From DAOMOD01 sp964526035 (GTDB lineage: Bacteria > Pseudomonadota > Gammaproteobacteria > Xanthomonadales > BPKI01): 53,098 nucleotides of DNA. Both the position numbers and the translations under genes were made by a program. The stretch is taken from assembly GCA_964526035.1 (NCBI GenBank), contig CAZGKE010000004.1, positions 1-53,098 of the forward strand. Direction: 5' to 3'. The notes beneath the pieces were generated by a model. The model was not told the DNA's origin, ran no database searches, and worked only from the letters and a program-made list of their open reading frames with translations. Positions 8,873-16,768 of this stretch are shown piece by piece. Position 1 is the stretch's first letter, and each line of letters opens with the position of its first letter.

Positions 8873-11800
8873 ATGAATTTCAAGCTCTCGGTGGCGCGCC
8901 TGACTCTGGCGCTGGTGTTGCTTTCATCCGGCGCTGTGGCGCAGGCGCAGGTGGTGATCAGTCAGGTGTATGGAGGCGGCGGCAACTCGGGCGCCTTCTA
9001 TACCCACGATTTCATTGAGCTGTTCAATCGTGGCAACACGCCAGTCAATGTCAACGGGTGGTCGGTGCAGTATGCGTCCACCAGCGGCACGACCTGGCAG
9101 ACCACTCCGCTTGGCAATCTGACGATACAGCCGGGCCAGTATCTGCTGGTGCAGCAGGCGCAGGGTACGGGCGGCACCGCATCCTTGCCGACGCCCGACG
9201 TGATCGGAACCATTCCGATGGCCGGCGCCAACGGCAAGGTTGCCCTGGTCCCGTCGCTGACCGCGCTGAGCGGAAGCTGCCCGCTTGCCGGCCTTGTTGA
9301 TTTCGTCGGCTTTGGAACAGCCAACTGTTTCGAGGGAAGCGGGGCCACTCCCGGCCTGGCCAACAACACCTCCGCGGTTCGCGCCGATGCCGGCTGCACC
9401 GATACCGACGACAACGAAGACGACTTCACCACCGCCACGCCGCCTACGCCGCGCAACAGCGCCAGCCCGGTCAACCTCTGCGACGCCGGCGGCAACCCGG
9501 TGCTGTCGATCGCCGACGCCCAGGCGCCGGAAGGCAATGCCGGCAACTCGCCGATGGATTTCAGCGTCACCCTGACCCAGCCGGCCCCGGTGGGCGGCGT
9601 CGACTTCACTGCCAGCACCGCGGACGGCACGGCTGACGCCGGCACCGATTACGTGGCCCTGATCGACGAGCCCTTCAGCATCGACGAGGGCGAAACCACG
9701 GCCACCGTGACCGTGCAGATTATCGGCAACCTCACGCCGGAACCCACCAAGACCTTCACCGTCACCATCGCCACCAGCACGCCGGACATCGATCTCGGCA
9801 ACGCCACCGCGACCGGATCCATCCTCAACGACGACGTCCCGACCGTGGAAATCTGGGAGATCCAGGGCACCGGTCTGCGCTCGCCGTTCGCGCCGGCCAG
9901 CGGCAACGCGCTCGGCGAGACGGTGATCACCGAGAACAACGTGGTGACTGCGCTCACCACCAACGGCTTCTTCATGCAGACGCCCGATGATCGCGCCGGC
10001 GGCGCACCGGCCGAGGCCTCCACCGGCGTGTTCGTGTTCACCGGCAGCGCGCCCGGCGTGCTGATCGGTGACCTGGTCGATGTCACTGGCCGGGTGCAGG
10101 AGTTCTTCGACTCCACCCAGCTTACCGACTCGCCGACGGTCACCGTGGTCGGCACCGGCGCATTGCCGGATCCCGTGGTGCTTGACGAGACCCGTCCGTC
10201 GCCCGATCCCGACAACCTGAGCTGCCCGCTCACCGAGACCAACTTCGAATGTTTCGAGAACATGCTGGTGAGCGTGGCGGCCGGCGTCGCGGTGACCGGC
10301 AACCAGCGCTTCGGCGGCGACGAATTCGCCGAGGCCTATGTGACCGCCAGCGGCTTCCGCGCGCGCCGCGAGAGGGGCCTGTTGCCGACGGTCACGCCGC
10401 CCAGCCCCGGCCTGCCTGTGTGGGACGGCAATCCGGAGGTGTTCGAGCTTGACGCCGACGGAGCCGGGGCTGCGCCCAACCCGACCGCCATTTTCGGCGG
10501 AGACCTGTTCGAAGCGGTGGGCGTGATCAGCTACCAGTTCGGCAACTACGCGCTGAGACCCACGTCGATCACCCTGATCCCGTCCGAGGAACCGCTTGCC
10601 GTGCCCGCGCCCGAGGGGGATGCGGAGCTGCGGGTGGCGTCGTTCAACGTGCTCAACATGTGCCAGGGCAGCTGCTCGCCGCGCGTCGAACGGGTGGCGG
10701 AATACATCGGGACGGTGCTGCTGCTGCCCGACGTGATCGGCCTTCAGGAGGTGGTGACCGATGCCGGCCTCGACCTGCTGGCTGCGCGCCTCAACACCGA
10801 ATACGGTACCGACTACGTCGGCTATCCCGGGATCGCCAACACGGTATCGGGTCCCGGCACCGGTATCCGCAACGCGTTCCTGGTGCGTCCCTCGCGCGTC
10901 AGCGTTTCGCAGGTGCGCAATCTCGACGTCGGCCTCACGCTGACCGACTGCAGCGGCACGCCGCCCTGCGTCCTGCACGACCGTCCGCCGCAGCTGCTGG
11001 AAGGCGAGTTCGATGGCGAGCCGATTGCCGTGATGAACAACCACACGCGCTCCTTCATCGGCATCAACGATCCGCCGCCCAACGGCCCGCGGGTCCGCTT
11101 CAAGCGCTTCGAGCAGGCCAAGTCGATTGCGCGTCTGGTGCAGCGCTTCCAGGATGGCCTCGAGCTGGAAGGCGAGAACCCGGACCCGACTGGAACCGCT
11201 GACGTGCCGCTGGTGCTGGTCGGCGACTACAACACCTTCGAGGTGACCGATGGCTATGTCGATGCCATCAGCGTCATCGCCGGCAGCTACGACAACGCCG
11301 AGAACGAATACCAGCTTGACGACGACGGCATGGGCGGCACGCTCAACATCACCGACCCGCCGCTGCGCGAGCTGGTGCTGGAGGTGCCGCTGGACGATCG
11401 CTACTCCTACACCTTCGCCGAAAATCTCGGCCAGACCCTTGGCGAGAACAGCCGCACCGTGGGTTCCATCCAGGTGCTCGACCACGGCCTGACCAGCATC
11501 CTGGCCGATCCCTGGTGCCCGGCGCTGTACTTCGGACGCGGCAATGCCGATGCGCCGGCAGAGATCAGTCAGAACGGCCTCGGCGGCGAGGGCAGCTCCG
11601 ACCATGACGGACTGGTGGTGAGCCTGCGCACCGACCGCAACGGCGTCTGCGAGCCGACCGCCGATCTCGGGGTGGTCGCGGTTGCAGGACCGAGTCCGAT
11701 CGACGTGGGTGAGGTCGCCGAATTCCAGGTCCAGGTGGTCAATGCCGGACCCGATGTCGCCGAGGATGCCTTTCTCAACATCAACGCAAGCGTGCCCTGC

Positions 11801-12082
11801 GTGACCAGCGGCACCCTGGAGGGGCCCGACGGCTGGACCTGCAGTCCCGTGGGATTCGTCTTTGGTGTGCTCGCAGGGGGCTGCTCGCACCCGGCGTTCG
11901 AGGTGAACGAGCCGGCGGATTTCGTCTTCACCGCGCTCGTCTGCGAGTCCCCGCAGGCCTTTGACGTCCCCCTGACCGCCACCATCGAAAGCGCAATGGC
12001 GGATCCCAACACGCTCGACAATAGCGACAGTGCGGTCGTCGCTGTGCGTGCGCCGTCGATCTTCGGCAACGGATTCGAATAA
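8873..12082 (+). CDS. Secreted multi-domain endonuclease/exonuclease/phosphatase protein
   Basis: 1069 residues, exported. A Sec signal peptide (MNFKLSVARLTLALVLLSSGAVAQA) is followed by a lamin-tail domain (about 25-160; VVISQVYGGGG, DFIELFN), a Calx-beta domain (about 206-320; GTDYVALID, ending ILNDD), a beta-rich region with OB-like character (about 325-570), and an endonuclease/exonuclease/phosphatase domain (about 585-920). That domain shows LRVASFNVLN, DVIGLQEV, VGDYNTFE and SDHDGL, the Asn, Glu, Asp-x-Asn and Asp-His of the catalytic set. A DUF11/CARDB-like beta domain (about 929-1055) follows. The chain ends IFGNGFE. It resembles ExeM/NucH-type extracellular DNases. The start at 8873 is chosen for the signal peptide; the ribosome site is weak. 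Confidence 0.88.
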   Translation: MNFKLSVARLTLALVLLSSGAVAQAQVVISQVYGGGGNSGAFYTHDFIELFNRGNTPVNVNGWSVQYASTSGTTWQTTPLGNLTIQPGQYLLVQQAQGTGGTASLPTPDVIGTIPMAGANGKVALVPSLTALSGSCPLAGLVDFVGFGTANCFEGSGATPGLANNTSAVRADAGCTDTDDNEDDFTTATPPTPRNSASPVNLCDAGGNPVLSIADAQAPEGNAGNSPMDFSVTLTQPAPVGGVDFTASTADGTADAGTDYVALIDEPFSIDEGETTATVTVQIIGNLTPEPTKTFTVTIATSTPDIDLGNATATGSILNDDVPTVEIWEIQGTGLRSPFAPASGNALGETVITENNVVTALTTNGFFMQTPDDRAGGAPAEASTGVFVFTGSAPGVLIGDLVDVTGRVQEFFDSTQLTDSPTVTVVGTGALPDPVVLDETRPSPDPDNLSCPLTETNFECFENMLVSVAAGVAVTGNQRFGGDEFAEAYVTASGFRARRERGLLPTVTPPSPGLPVWDGNPEVFELDADGAGAAPNPTAIFGGDLFEAVGVISYQFGNYALRPTSITLIPSEEPLAVPAPEGDAELRVASFNVLNMCQGSCSPRVERVAEYIGTVLLLPDVIGLQEVVTDAGLDLLAARLNTEYGTDYVGYPGIANTVSGPGTGIRNAFLVRPSRVSVSQVRNLDVGLTLTDCSGTPPCVLHDRPPQLLEGEFDGEPIAVMNNHTRSFIGINDPPPNGPRVRFKRFEQAKSIARLVQRFQDGLELEGENPDPTGTADVPLVLVGDYNTFEVTDGYVDAISVIAGSYDNAENEYQLDDDGMGGTLNITDPPLRELVLEVPLDDRYSYTFAENLGQTLGENSRTVGSIQVLDHGLTSILADPWCPALYFGRGNADAPAEISQNGLGGEGSSDHDGLVVSLRTDRNGVCEPTADLGVVAVAGPSPIDVGEVAEFQVQVVNAGPDVAEDAFLNINASVPCVTSGTLEGPDGWTCSPVGFVFGVLAGGCSHPAFEVNEPADFVFTALVCESPQAFDVPLTATIESAMADPNTLDNSDSAVVAVRAPSIFGNGFE

Positions 12083-12110
12083 GCGACCTGGCGACATCGG
12101 GAAGGCCCGA

Positions 12111-12147
12111 AAGCGGGCTCGGCGTTGCCGGGCCCGCTTTTTTTTTC
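12111..12147 (+). terminator. Intrinsic terminator after the nuclease gene
   Basis: Thirteen-bp stem (aagcgggctcggc with gccgggcccgctt, one G-T pair), three-base loop, then a run of T. It begins 29 nt after the stop codon. Strong rho-independent terminator. Confidence 0.9.
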
Positions 12148-12283
12148 GGCTCGATCCAGGGCCGTGAATTTGTTCGGACATCTGAGTCCAAGTGCCTGAG
12201 GGCGCACGCGCCCAGGCGCGAGGTCATCAGTCGGCGGCACGCCCGAACGGCGCTTCAATGCCGACGAGAGGCATCACACCCCC
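12148..12283. other. Spacer between terminator and subtilase promoter
   Basis: The gene-free stretch from 12083 to 12439 holds the terminator, this featureless 136-bp segment, and the promoter and long 5' leader of the subtilase gene. I see nothing else in it. Confidence 0.5.
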
Positions 12284-12311
12284 TTGACAGACACATTTGT
12301 TTGCATACTCT
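12284..12311 (+). promoter_or_regulatory. Predicted sigma-70 promoter with long 5' leader of the subtilase gene
   Basis: Perfect -35 TTGACA (12284-12289), 16-nt spacer, -10-like TACTCT (12306-12311). Transcription would start near 12318, leaving an untranslated leader of about 120 nt before the GTG at 12440. The leader is GC-rich and contains a cgacc/ggtcg hairpin near 12380-12395; it does not match a riboswitch consensus that I know. Confidence 0.45.
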
Positions 12312-12439
12312 CCACCGCAGCAAAAGTTCCGGTGCGGGTGCGGCGCGAAAGTTGCGTCGGCCCGCTCGGCAACCGTAGCTCGACCGGGGGGTCGGCGACG
12401 GACAATCCTGTAGTCCAGTCCTTAGTGGGGAGGTATCGA

Positions 12440-14281
12440 GTGATATTCAAGCGCATTATCGCGCCAGTCCTGGCGCTCGTTCTTGCTTTGCCGGTGTTCG
12501 CATCCGAACTTCGCTATGCGGAGTTTCCGATCGCGGACGAGTACATCGTCGTCCTGAAGGACGCCCATGATTTCCCGTCGAACATGCGGTCCGCGGGCAC
12601 GGATGTCCGTGCAACGGCCGTCGACATGGCGCAGACCCATCGCGTCAATTTGGAGCAGACCTATGAGCACGCGCTGCGTGGCTTCCTGACCCGGGTGTCG
12701 GACCGCGGAGCCCTGCAGCGTCTCCTCAGCGACCCGCGGGTCGCCTACATCGAGGAGAACGGCGAGGTCTTCCTCACGGCAACGCAGAACAACCCCACCT
12801 GGGGTCTTGACCGCATCGACCAGCGCGATCGTCCGCTGAGCGGCAGCTACACCTACGACACCACGGCGTCCAACGTTCGCGCCTACATCATCGACACCGG
12901 CATCCGCGCCAGCCACAACGAGTTCGGCGGCCGCGTCGGTGCCGGCTACACCGCGATCAATGACGGCAACGGCTCCAACGACTGCAACGGCCACGGCACG
13001 CACGTCGCGGGTACGGTGGGTGGTTCGGTCTACGGTGTTGCCAAGGCCGTGCAGCTCCACGCAGTGCGCGTGCTTGGCTGCAACGGCTCCGGCACCAATG
13101 CCGGCGTCATCGCAGGCATGGACTGGGTCACCGCGAATCACGTCAAGCCTGCGGTGGCGAACATGAGTCTGGGCGGCGGTGCCTCGACAGCCACCGACAA
13201 CGCGGTGAACGGCATGATCAATGCGGGCGTCACCGTGGTGGTGGCCGCCGGCAACGAGAACCAGAACGCCTGCAACGTGTCGCCGGCACGCGTCGCCAAC
13301 GCCATCACGGTCGGTTCCACGACCAGCACCGATGCGCGCTCGAGCTTCTCCAACTTCGGTACCTGCGTGAACATCTTCGCGCCGGGCTCGTCGATCACGG
13401 CCGCATGGCACACCAGCAATACCGCCACCAACACCATCAGCGGCACCTCGATGGCTTCGCCGCACGTGGCGGGCGTGGCCGCGCTGTATCTGGCCAACAA
13501 CCCGTCGGCCACGCCGGCGACGGTGCGCAATGCCATCTACAGCAACGGCAGCACCGGCAAGCTGAGCAGCATCGGCAGCGGCTCGCCGAACCTGCTGCTG
13601 TACTCGCTGTTCGGCGGTGGTGGCGGTGAACCGCCGCCCAGCAACGATGAGCTGGACAACGGAGATTCGGTAGCCAGCCTGTCCGGTGCCCAGGGCAGCG
13701 AGCGGCGCTGGACCACCGTCGTGCCGAGTGGTGCCACCAACCTCGTGATTCGCATTTCCGGTGGATCGGGCGATGCCGACCTGTACGTGCGCCGCGGCTC
13801 CCAGCCGACGACCTCGTCCTACGATTGCCGTCCGTACCTCAACGGCAACAACGAGACCTGCACCTTTGCCTCACCGCAGTCCGGCACCTGGCACATCATG
13901 CTCCGTGGCTACAGCAGCTACTCCGGCGTGACCCTGTCGGTAAGCTGGGATGAGCCCGGCGGTGGCGGCGCGCCCTGCACCGGTTGCACCCAGTACAGCG
14001 GCTCGCTGTCCGGTACGGGCGCCAGCCAGGTGCAGCCGAACGGCACTTACTACCAGTCGGGCGCCGGTGCGCAGCAGGGCTGGCTGGAAGGACCGTCCAA
14101 CGCTGACTTCGATCTCGAGCTGTATCGCTGGAGCGGAAGCAGCTGGCAGCGCGTCGGCAATTCTGCCGGCTCCAGTTCCACCGAGCACATCAGCTACAAC
14201 GGCTCGGCCGGCTACTACTACTGGCGTGTACGCTCCTACAGCGGCAGCGGCAGCTACAACCTGTGGATCAAGACGCCCTGA
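12440..14281 (+). CDS. Secreted S8 family serine protease (subtilase, proteinase K-like)
   Basis: 613 residues. Signal peptide with core IIAPVLALVLALPVFAS; inhibitor I9-type propeptide (about 30-115; DEYIVVLKD, YEHALRGF, VAYIEENGEV); peptidase S8 domain (about 120-395) with catalytic D152 (YIIDTG), H188 (GHGTHVAG) and S337 (SGTSMASPHVAG), and the oxyanion Asn in VAAGNEN. Two beta domains follow: a pre-peptidase C-terminal domain (about 415-510, GDADLYVRRG, GTWHIMLRGY) and a second beta-sandwich (about 515-613). Linkers are Gly/Pro-rich (GGGGGEPPPS, GGGGAPCTGC). The propeptide and PPC domain are normally removed after export. The GTG at 12440 has ggggaggt ideally placed upstream; longer in-frame forms would add a non-signal sequence. 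Confidence 0.94.
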   Translation: MIFKRIIAPVLALVLALPVFASELRYAEFPIADEYIVVLKDAHDFPSNMRSAGTDVRATAVDMAQTHRVNLEQTYEHALRGFLTRVSDRGALQRLLSDPRVAYIEENGEVFLTATQNNPTWGLDRIDQRDRPLSGSYTYDTTASNVRAYIIDTGIRASHNEFGGRVGAGYTAINDGNGSNDCNGHGTHVAGTVGGSVYGVAKAVQLHAVRVLGCNGSGTNAGVIAGMDWVTANHVKPAVANMSLGGGASTATDNAVNGMINAGVTVVVAAGNENQNACNVSPARVANAITVGSTTSTDARSSFSNFGTCVNIFAPGSSITAAWHTSNTATNTISGTSMASPHVAGVAALYLANNPSATPATVRNAIYSNGSTGKLSSIGSGSPNLLLYSLFGGGGGEPPPSNDELDNGDSVASLSGAQGSERRWTTVVPSGATNLVIRISGGSGDADLYVRRGSQPTTSSYDCRPYLNGNNETCTFASPQSGTWHIMLRGYSSYSGVTLSVSWDEPGGGGAPCTGCTQYSGSLSGTGASQVQPNGTYYQSGAGAQQGWLEGPSNADFDLELYRWSGSSWQRVGNSAGSSSTEHISYNGSAGYYYWRVRSYSGSGSYNLWIKTP

Positions 14282-14309
14282 TTCGCAACGTGACTTAGCC
14301 GATAAGGCG

Positions 14310-14342
14310 AGCCCCGGTCGAAAGGCCGGGGCTCTTTTTTTT
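14310..14342 (+). terminator. Intrinsic terminator after the subtilase gene
   Basis: Eight-bp stem agccccgg/ccggggct with an eight-base loop, then a T-rich tail ctttttttt. It begins 29 nt after the stop. Confidence 0.92.
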
Positions 14343-14516
14343 CGGGGCGTCACCAATAGGCATGTCAGTGCCGACAGCATGCATTTCCCTTGCGGTGGCG
14401 GTCTCGGATGCAGCAAGCTGTCTCATCCCGCTCCCGCTGACTGTCAAGCCGCAGCGCAGCTTGCCAAGGTGCAGTCTGCTTGCTATCAAACGGGTCCATT
14501 CGAGGGAGTTTCCACG

Positions 14517-15587
14517 TTGACCACCGTCGCACAGTTCAGCATCGAATACCTGCAGTGCCTCGACGAGGACGGCAAGCCTGTGGGCAAGCTGCCGGCGTTG
14601 GCCAAGGACATCGATGCGCTGGTCGCGCTGTACCGGGAGATGGTCTTCATTCGCGTGTTCGACACCAAGTCGGTGGCGCTGCAGCGCACCGGCAAGCTCG
14701 GCACCTATGCCTCCTGCCTCGGCCATGAGGCGGCGCATGTCGCGATCGGCTCGGCAATGCGCCCGGACGACGTGTTCGCACCGATGTACCGCGAGTACGC
14801 CGCGCAGTTCCACCGCGGGGTGAAACCGCGCGAGGTGCTGATGTACTGGGGCGGCGACGAGCGCGGCAACGATTTCTCGGGTCCCGCCCACGACTTCGCC
14901 TGGTGCGTGCCGATCGCCACCCAGTGCCTGCACGCCGCCGGCTCCGCGCTCGCGTTCAAACTGCGCAAGGAGCCGCGGGTTGCGGTGACCGTGGTCGGCG
15001 ATGGCGGCTCCAGCAAGACCGATCTTTATGCCGCGATCAATGCGGCGGGAGCCTGGACGCTGCCGCTGGTGATCGTCATCGTCAACAACCAGTGGGCGAT
15101 CTCGGTGCCGCGCCGCATGCAGACCGGCGCCGAGACCTTGGCGCAGAAGGGCATTGCCGGTGGCCTGCACTGCCTGCAGGTTGACGGCAACGATCTGATC
15201 GCCATGCGCCACGCCATGGACCAGGCGATGACGCGCGCCCGCGAGGGCGCCGGCGCCACCGTGATCGAGGCGATGACCTATCGACTGTCGGATCACACCA
15301 CGGCGGACGATGCGCGTCGCTACCGGCCCGACGACGAGGTAAAGGACGCCTGGGCGCGCGAGCCGATGATCCGCATCCGCAAGTTTCTGGACAAGAAGGG
15401 TGCTTGGGACGACAAGAAGGAAGAAGCCTGGAAGCTCGAGTGCGGCAAGCGCGTCGACGAAGAGGTCAATGCCTACCTGGAATCGCGCTCGCAGCCGATC
15501 GAGGCGATCTTCGACTACATGTACGCCGAGCTTCCCGAAGAGCTGCGCGAGCAGCGCAAGGCGGCGATCGCCTGGGAGAAGCGCTGA
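14517..15587 (+). CDS. pdhA: 2-oxoacid (pyruvate or branched-chain) dehydrogenase E1, alpha subunit
   Basis: Thiamin diphosphate-dependent decarboxylase subunit; with E1 beta and E2 it makes acyl-CoA from a 2-oxo acid and CoA. 356 residues. Regions seen: LYREMVFIRVFDTKSVALQRTGKLGTY split as LYREMVFIRVFD and QRTGKLGTYASCLGHEA; the ThDP/Mg motif VVGDGGSSKTD ending NNQWAIS; and the phosphorylation-loop equivalent YRLSDHTTADDARRY. The start is a TTG at 14517 with cgagggag 8 nt upstream; no ATG or GTG fits the family N-terminus, so this non-standard start is preferred. The stop overlaps the E1 beta start (TGATG). Substrate is not decided by sequence; the symbol follows the common annotation of this type and a branched-chain role (bkdA) is the alternative. 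Confidence 0.9.
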   Translation: MTTVAQFSIEYLQCLDEDGKPVGKLPALAKDIDALVALYREMVFIRVFDTKSVALQRTGKLGTYASCLGHEAAHVAIGSAMRPDDVFAPMYREYAAQFHRGVKPREVLMYWGGDERGNDFSGPAHDFAWCVPIATQCLHAAGSALAFKLRKEPRVAVTVVGDGGSSKTDLYAAINAAGAWTLPLVIVIVNNQWAISVPRRMQTGAETLAQKGIAGGLHCLQVDGNDLIAMRHAMDQAMTRAREGAGATVIEAMTYRLSDHTTADDARRYRPDDEVKDAWAREPMIRIRKFLDKKGAWDDKKEEAWKLECGKRVDEEVNAYLESRSQPIEAIFDYMYAELPEELREQRKAAIAWEKR

Positions 15588-16567
15588 TGCCGGCGATCAC
15601 CCTGATCGAGGGCGTCACCATGGCGCTTGCCTACGAGATGGCGAAGGATGAGTCGGTGATCGTGCTGGGCGAGGACGTCGGGCCCAACGGCGGCGTGTTC
15701 CGCGCCACCCAGGGCCTGTTCGACCGCTTTGGCGCCGACCGTGTGCTGGATACGCCGCTCGACGAAACCACCATTGCCGGGATCACCGTCGGCCTCGCGG
15801 CGCAGGGCATGAAGCCGGTGGCCGAAAGCCAGTTCGACGGCTTCATCTACCCGATGTTCGACCACATCGTCTGCCACGCCGCGCGCCTGCGCTCGCGCAC
15901 GCGCGGCCGCATGAGCTGCCCGATGGTGCTGCGCGCGCCGTGGGGCGGCGGCATCCGCGCGCCCGAACATCATTCCGAGGCCCCGGAGGCCCTGTTCGCG
16001 CATATTCCCGGACTGCGCGTGGTGATCCCTTCATCGCCCTCGCGCGCCTATGGCCTGCTGCTGGCCGCCATCCGCGATCCCGACCCGGTCATCTTCTTCG
16101 AGCCCAAGCGCATCTACCGCCAATACAAGGAGGAGGTGCCCGACGACGGCGAAGCGCTGCCGCTGGATGTGTGCTTCGTGCTGCGCGACGGCGACGACGT
16201 CACCCTGGTCACCTGGGGCGCGCACGTGAAGGAGACACTGGAAGCCGCCGAGGCTCTGGAGGCCGAGGGCATCAGCGCCGAGGTCATCGACGTCGCCACC
16301 ATCAAGCCGCTGGATTTCGACACCATCTTCGAATCGGTGAAGAAGACCGGTCGCTGCGTCATCATCCATGAGGCGCCACGCAACTGCGGCGTAGGCGCCG
16401 AGATCGCCGCGCGTCTGGCGGAGAAAGCCATGTACGACCTGGTCGCCCCGGTCGAACGCGTCACCGGCTACGACACGCCGATCCCCCTGTTCCGGCTGGA
16501 GATGAAGTATCTGCCGAACGTGGAGAAGATTGTTGTTGCGGCGAAGCGGGCGGTGGCGGTGAGTTAG
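15587..16567 (+). CDS. 2-oxoacid dehydrogenase E1, beta subunit
   Basis: 326 residues. Transketolase pyrimidine-binding domain (about 1-175) with ITLIEGVTMALAYEMAKDE, VIVLGEDVGPNGGVFRAT and TPLDETTIAGITVGLA; C-terminal transketolase domain (about 200-320) with DVTLVTWGAHVKETLEAA and EVIDVATIKPLDFDTI. It pairs with E1 alpha to form the alpha2-beta2 enzyme; the Glu in GEDVG activates ThDP. Translationally coupled to E1 alpha (one-base overlap, TGATG). Its TAG stop is the first triplet of a stutter repeat (16565 onward), which separates it from the E2 gene by 201 bp. Confidence 0.93.
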   Translation: MPAITLIEGVTMALAYEMAKDESVIVLGEDVGPNGGVFRATQGLFDRFGADRVLDTPLDETTIAGITVGLAAQGMKPVAESQFDGFIYPMFDHIVCHAARLRSRTRGRMSCPMVLRAPWGGGIRAPEHHSEAPEALFAHIPGLRVVIPSSPSRAYGLLLAAIRDPDPVIFFEPKRIYRQYKEEVPDDGEALPLDVCFVLRDGDDVTLVTWGAHVKETLEAAEALEAEGISAEVIDVATIKPLDFDTIFESVKKTGRCVIIHEAPRNCGVGAEIAARLAEKAMYDLVAPVERVTGYDTPIPLFRLEMKYLPNVEKIVVAAKRAVAVS

Positions 16568-16714
16568 GGCTTGTGGCCCAGGGCTTGGGGCCCAGGGAAA
16601 AGCCGGCAGTCCGAAGCCGCGTGGCATGATCCAGATATTTCGTATACCCGTACCCGTTCAATGAAGCGATACGTTGCGGACTTGCCAACCTGGGCCCTAT
16701 GCCCCAAGCCCTGA
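16565..16714. repeat. Paired inverted arms of an AGGGCTTGGGGCCC stutter word
   Basis: Left arm 16565-16597 (tagggcttg, tggcccaggg, cttggggcccaggg) begins at the E1 beta stop codon. Right arm 16689-16714 carries the same words reversed (cctgggcccta, tgccccaagccc). The spacer is about 90 nt. Closely resembles the element at 1654-1810 in design and in word content. Confidence 0.6.
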
Positions 16715-16768
16715 ACGGCAACCCTCATTCGAGCCTCGCCATCCCGCGCCAACCCGAGTCCCCACGCA

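Noticed and set aside
8924..12181. Very long open frame on the minus strand opposite the nuclease gene
   Set aside because: High-GC codon bias keeps antisense frames open; the product has no recognisable domain, whereas the plus frame has a signal peptide and several domains.
12311..12440. c-di-GMP (GEMM) riboswitch in the subtilase leader
   Set aside because: The conserved ACGCAAAGC and GGCAAAC type segments are not present.
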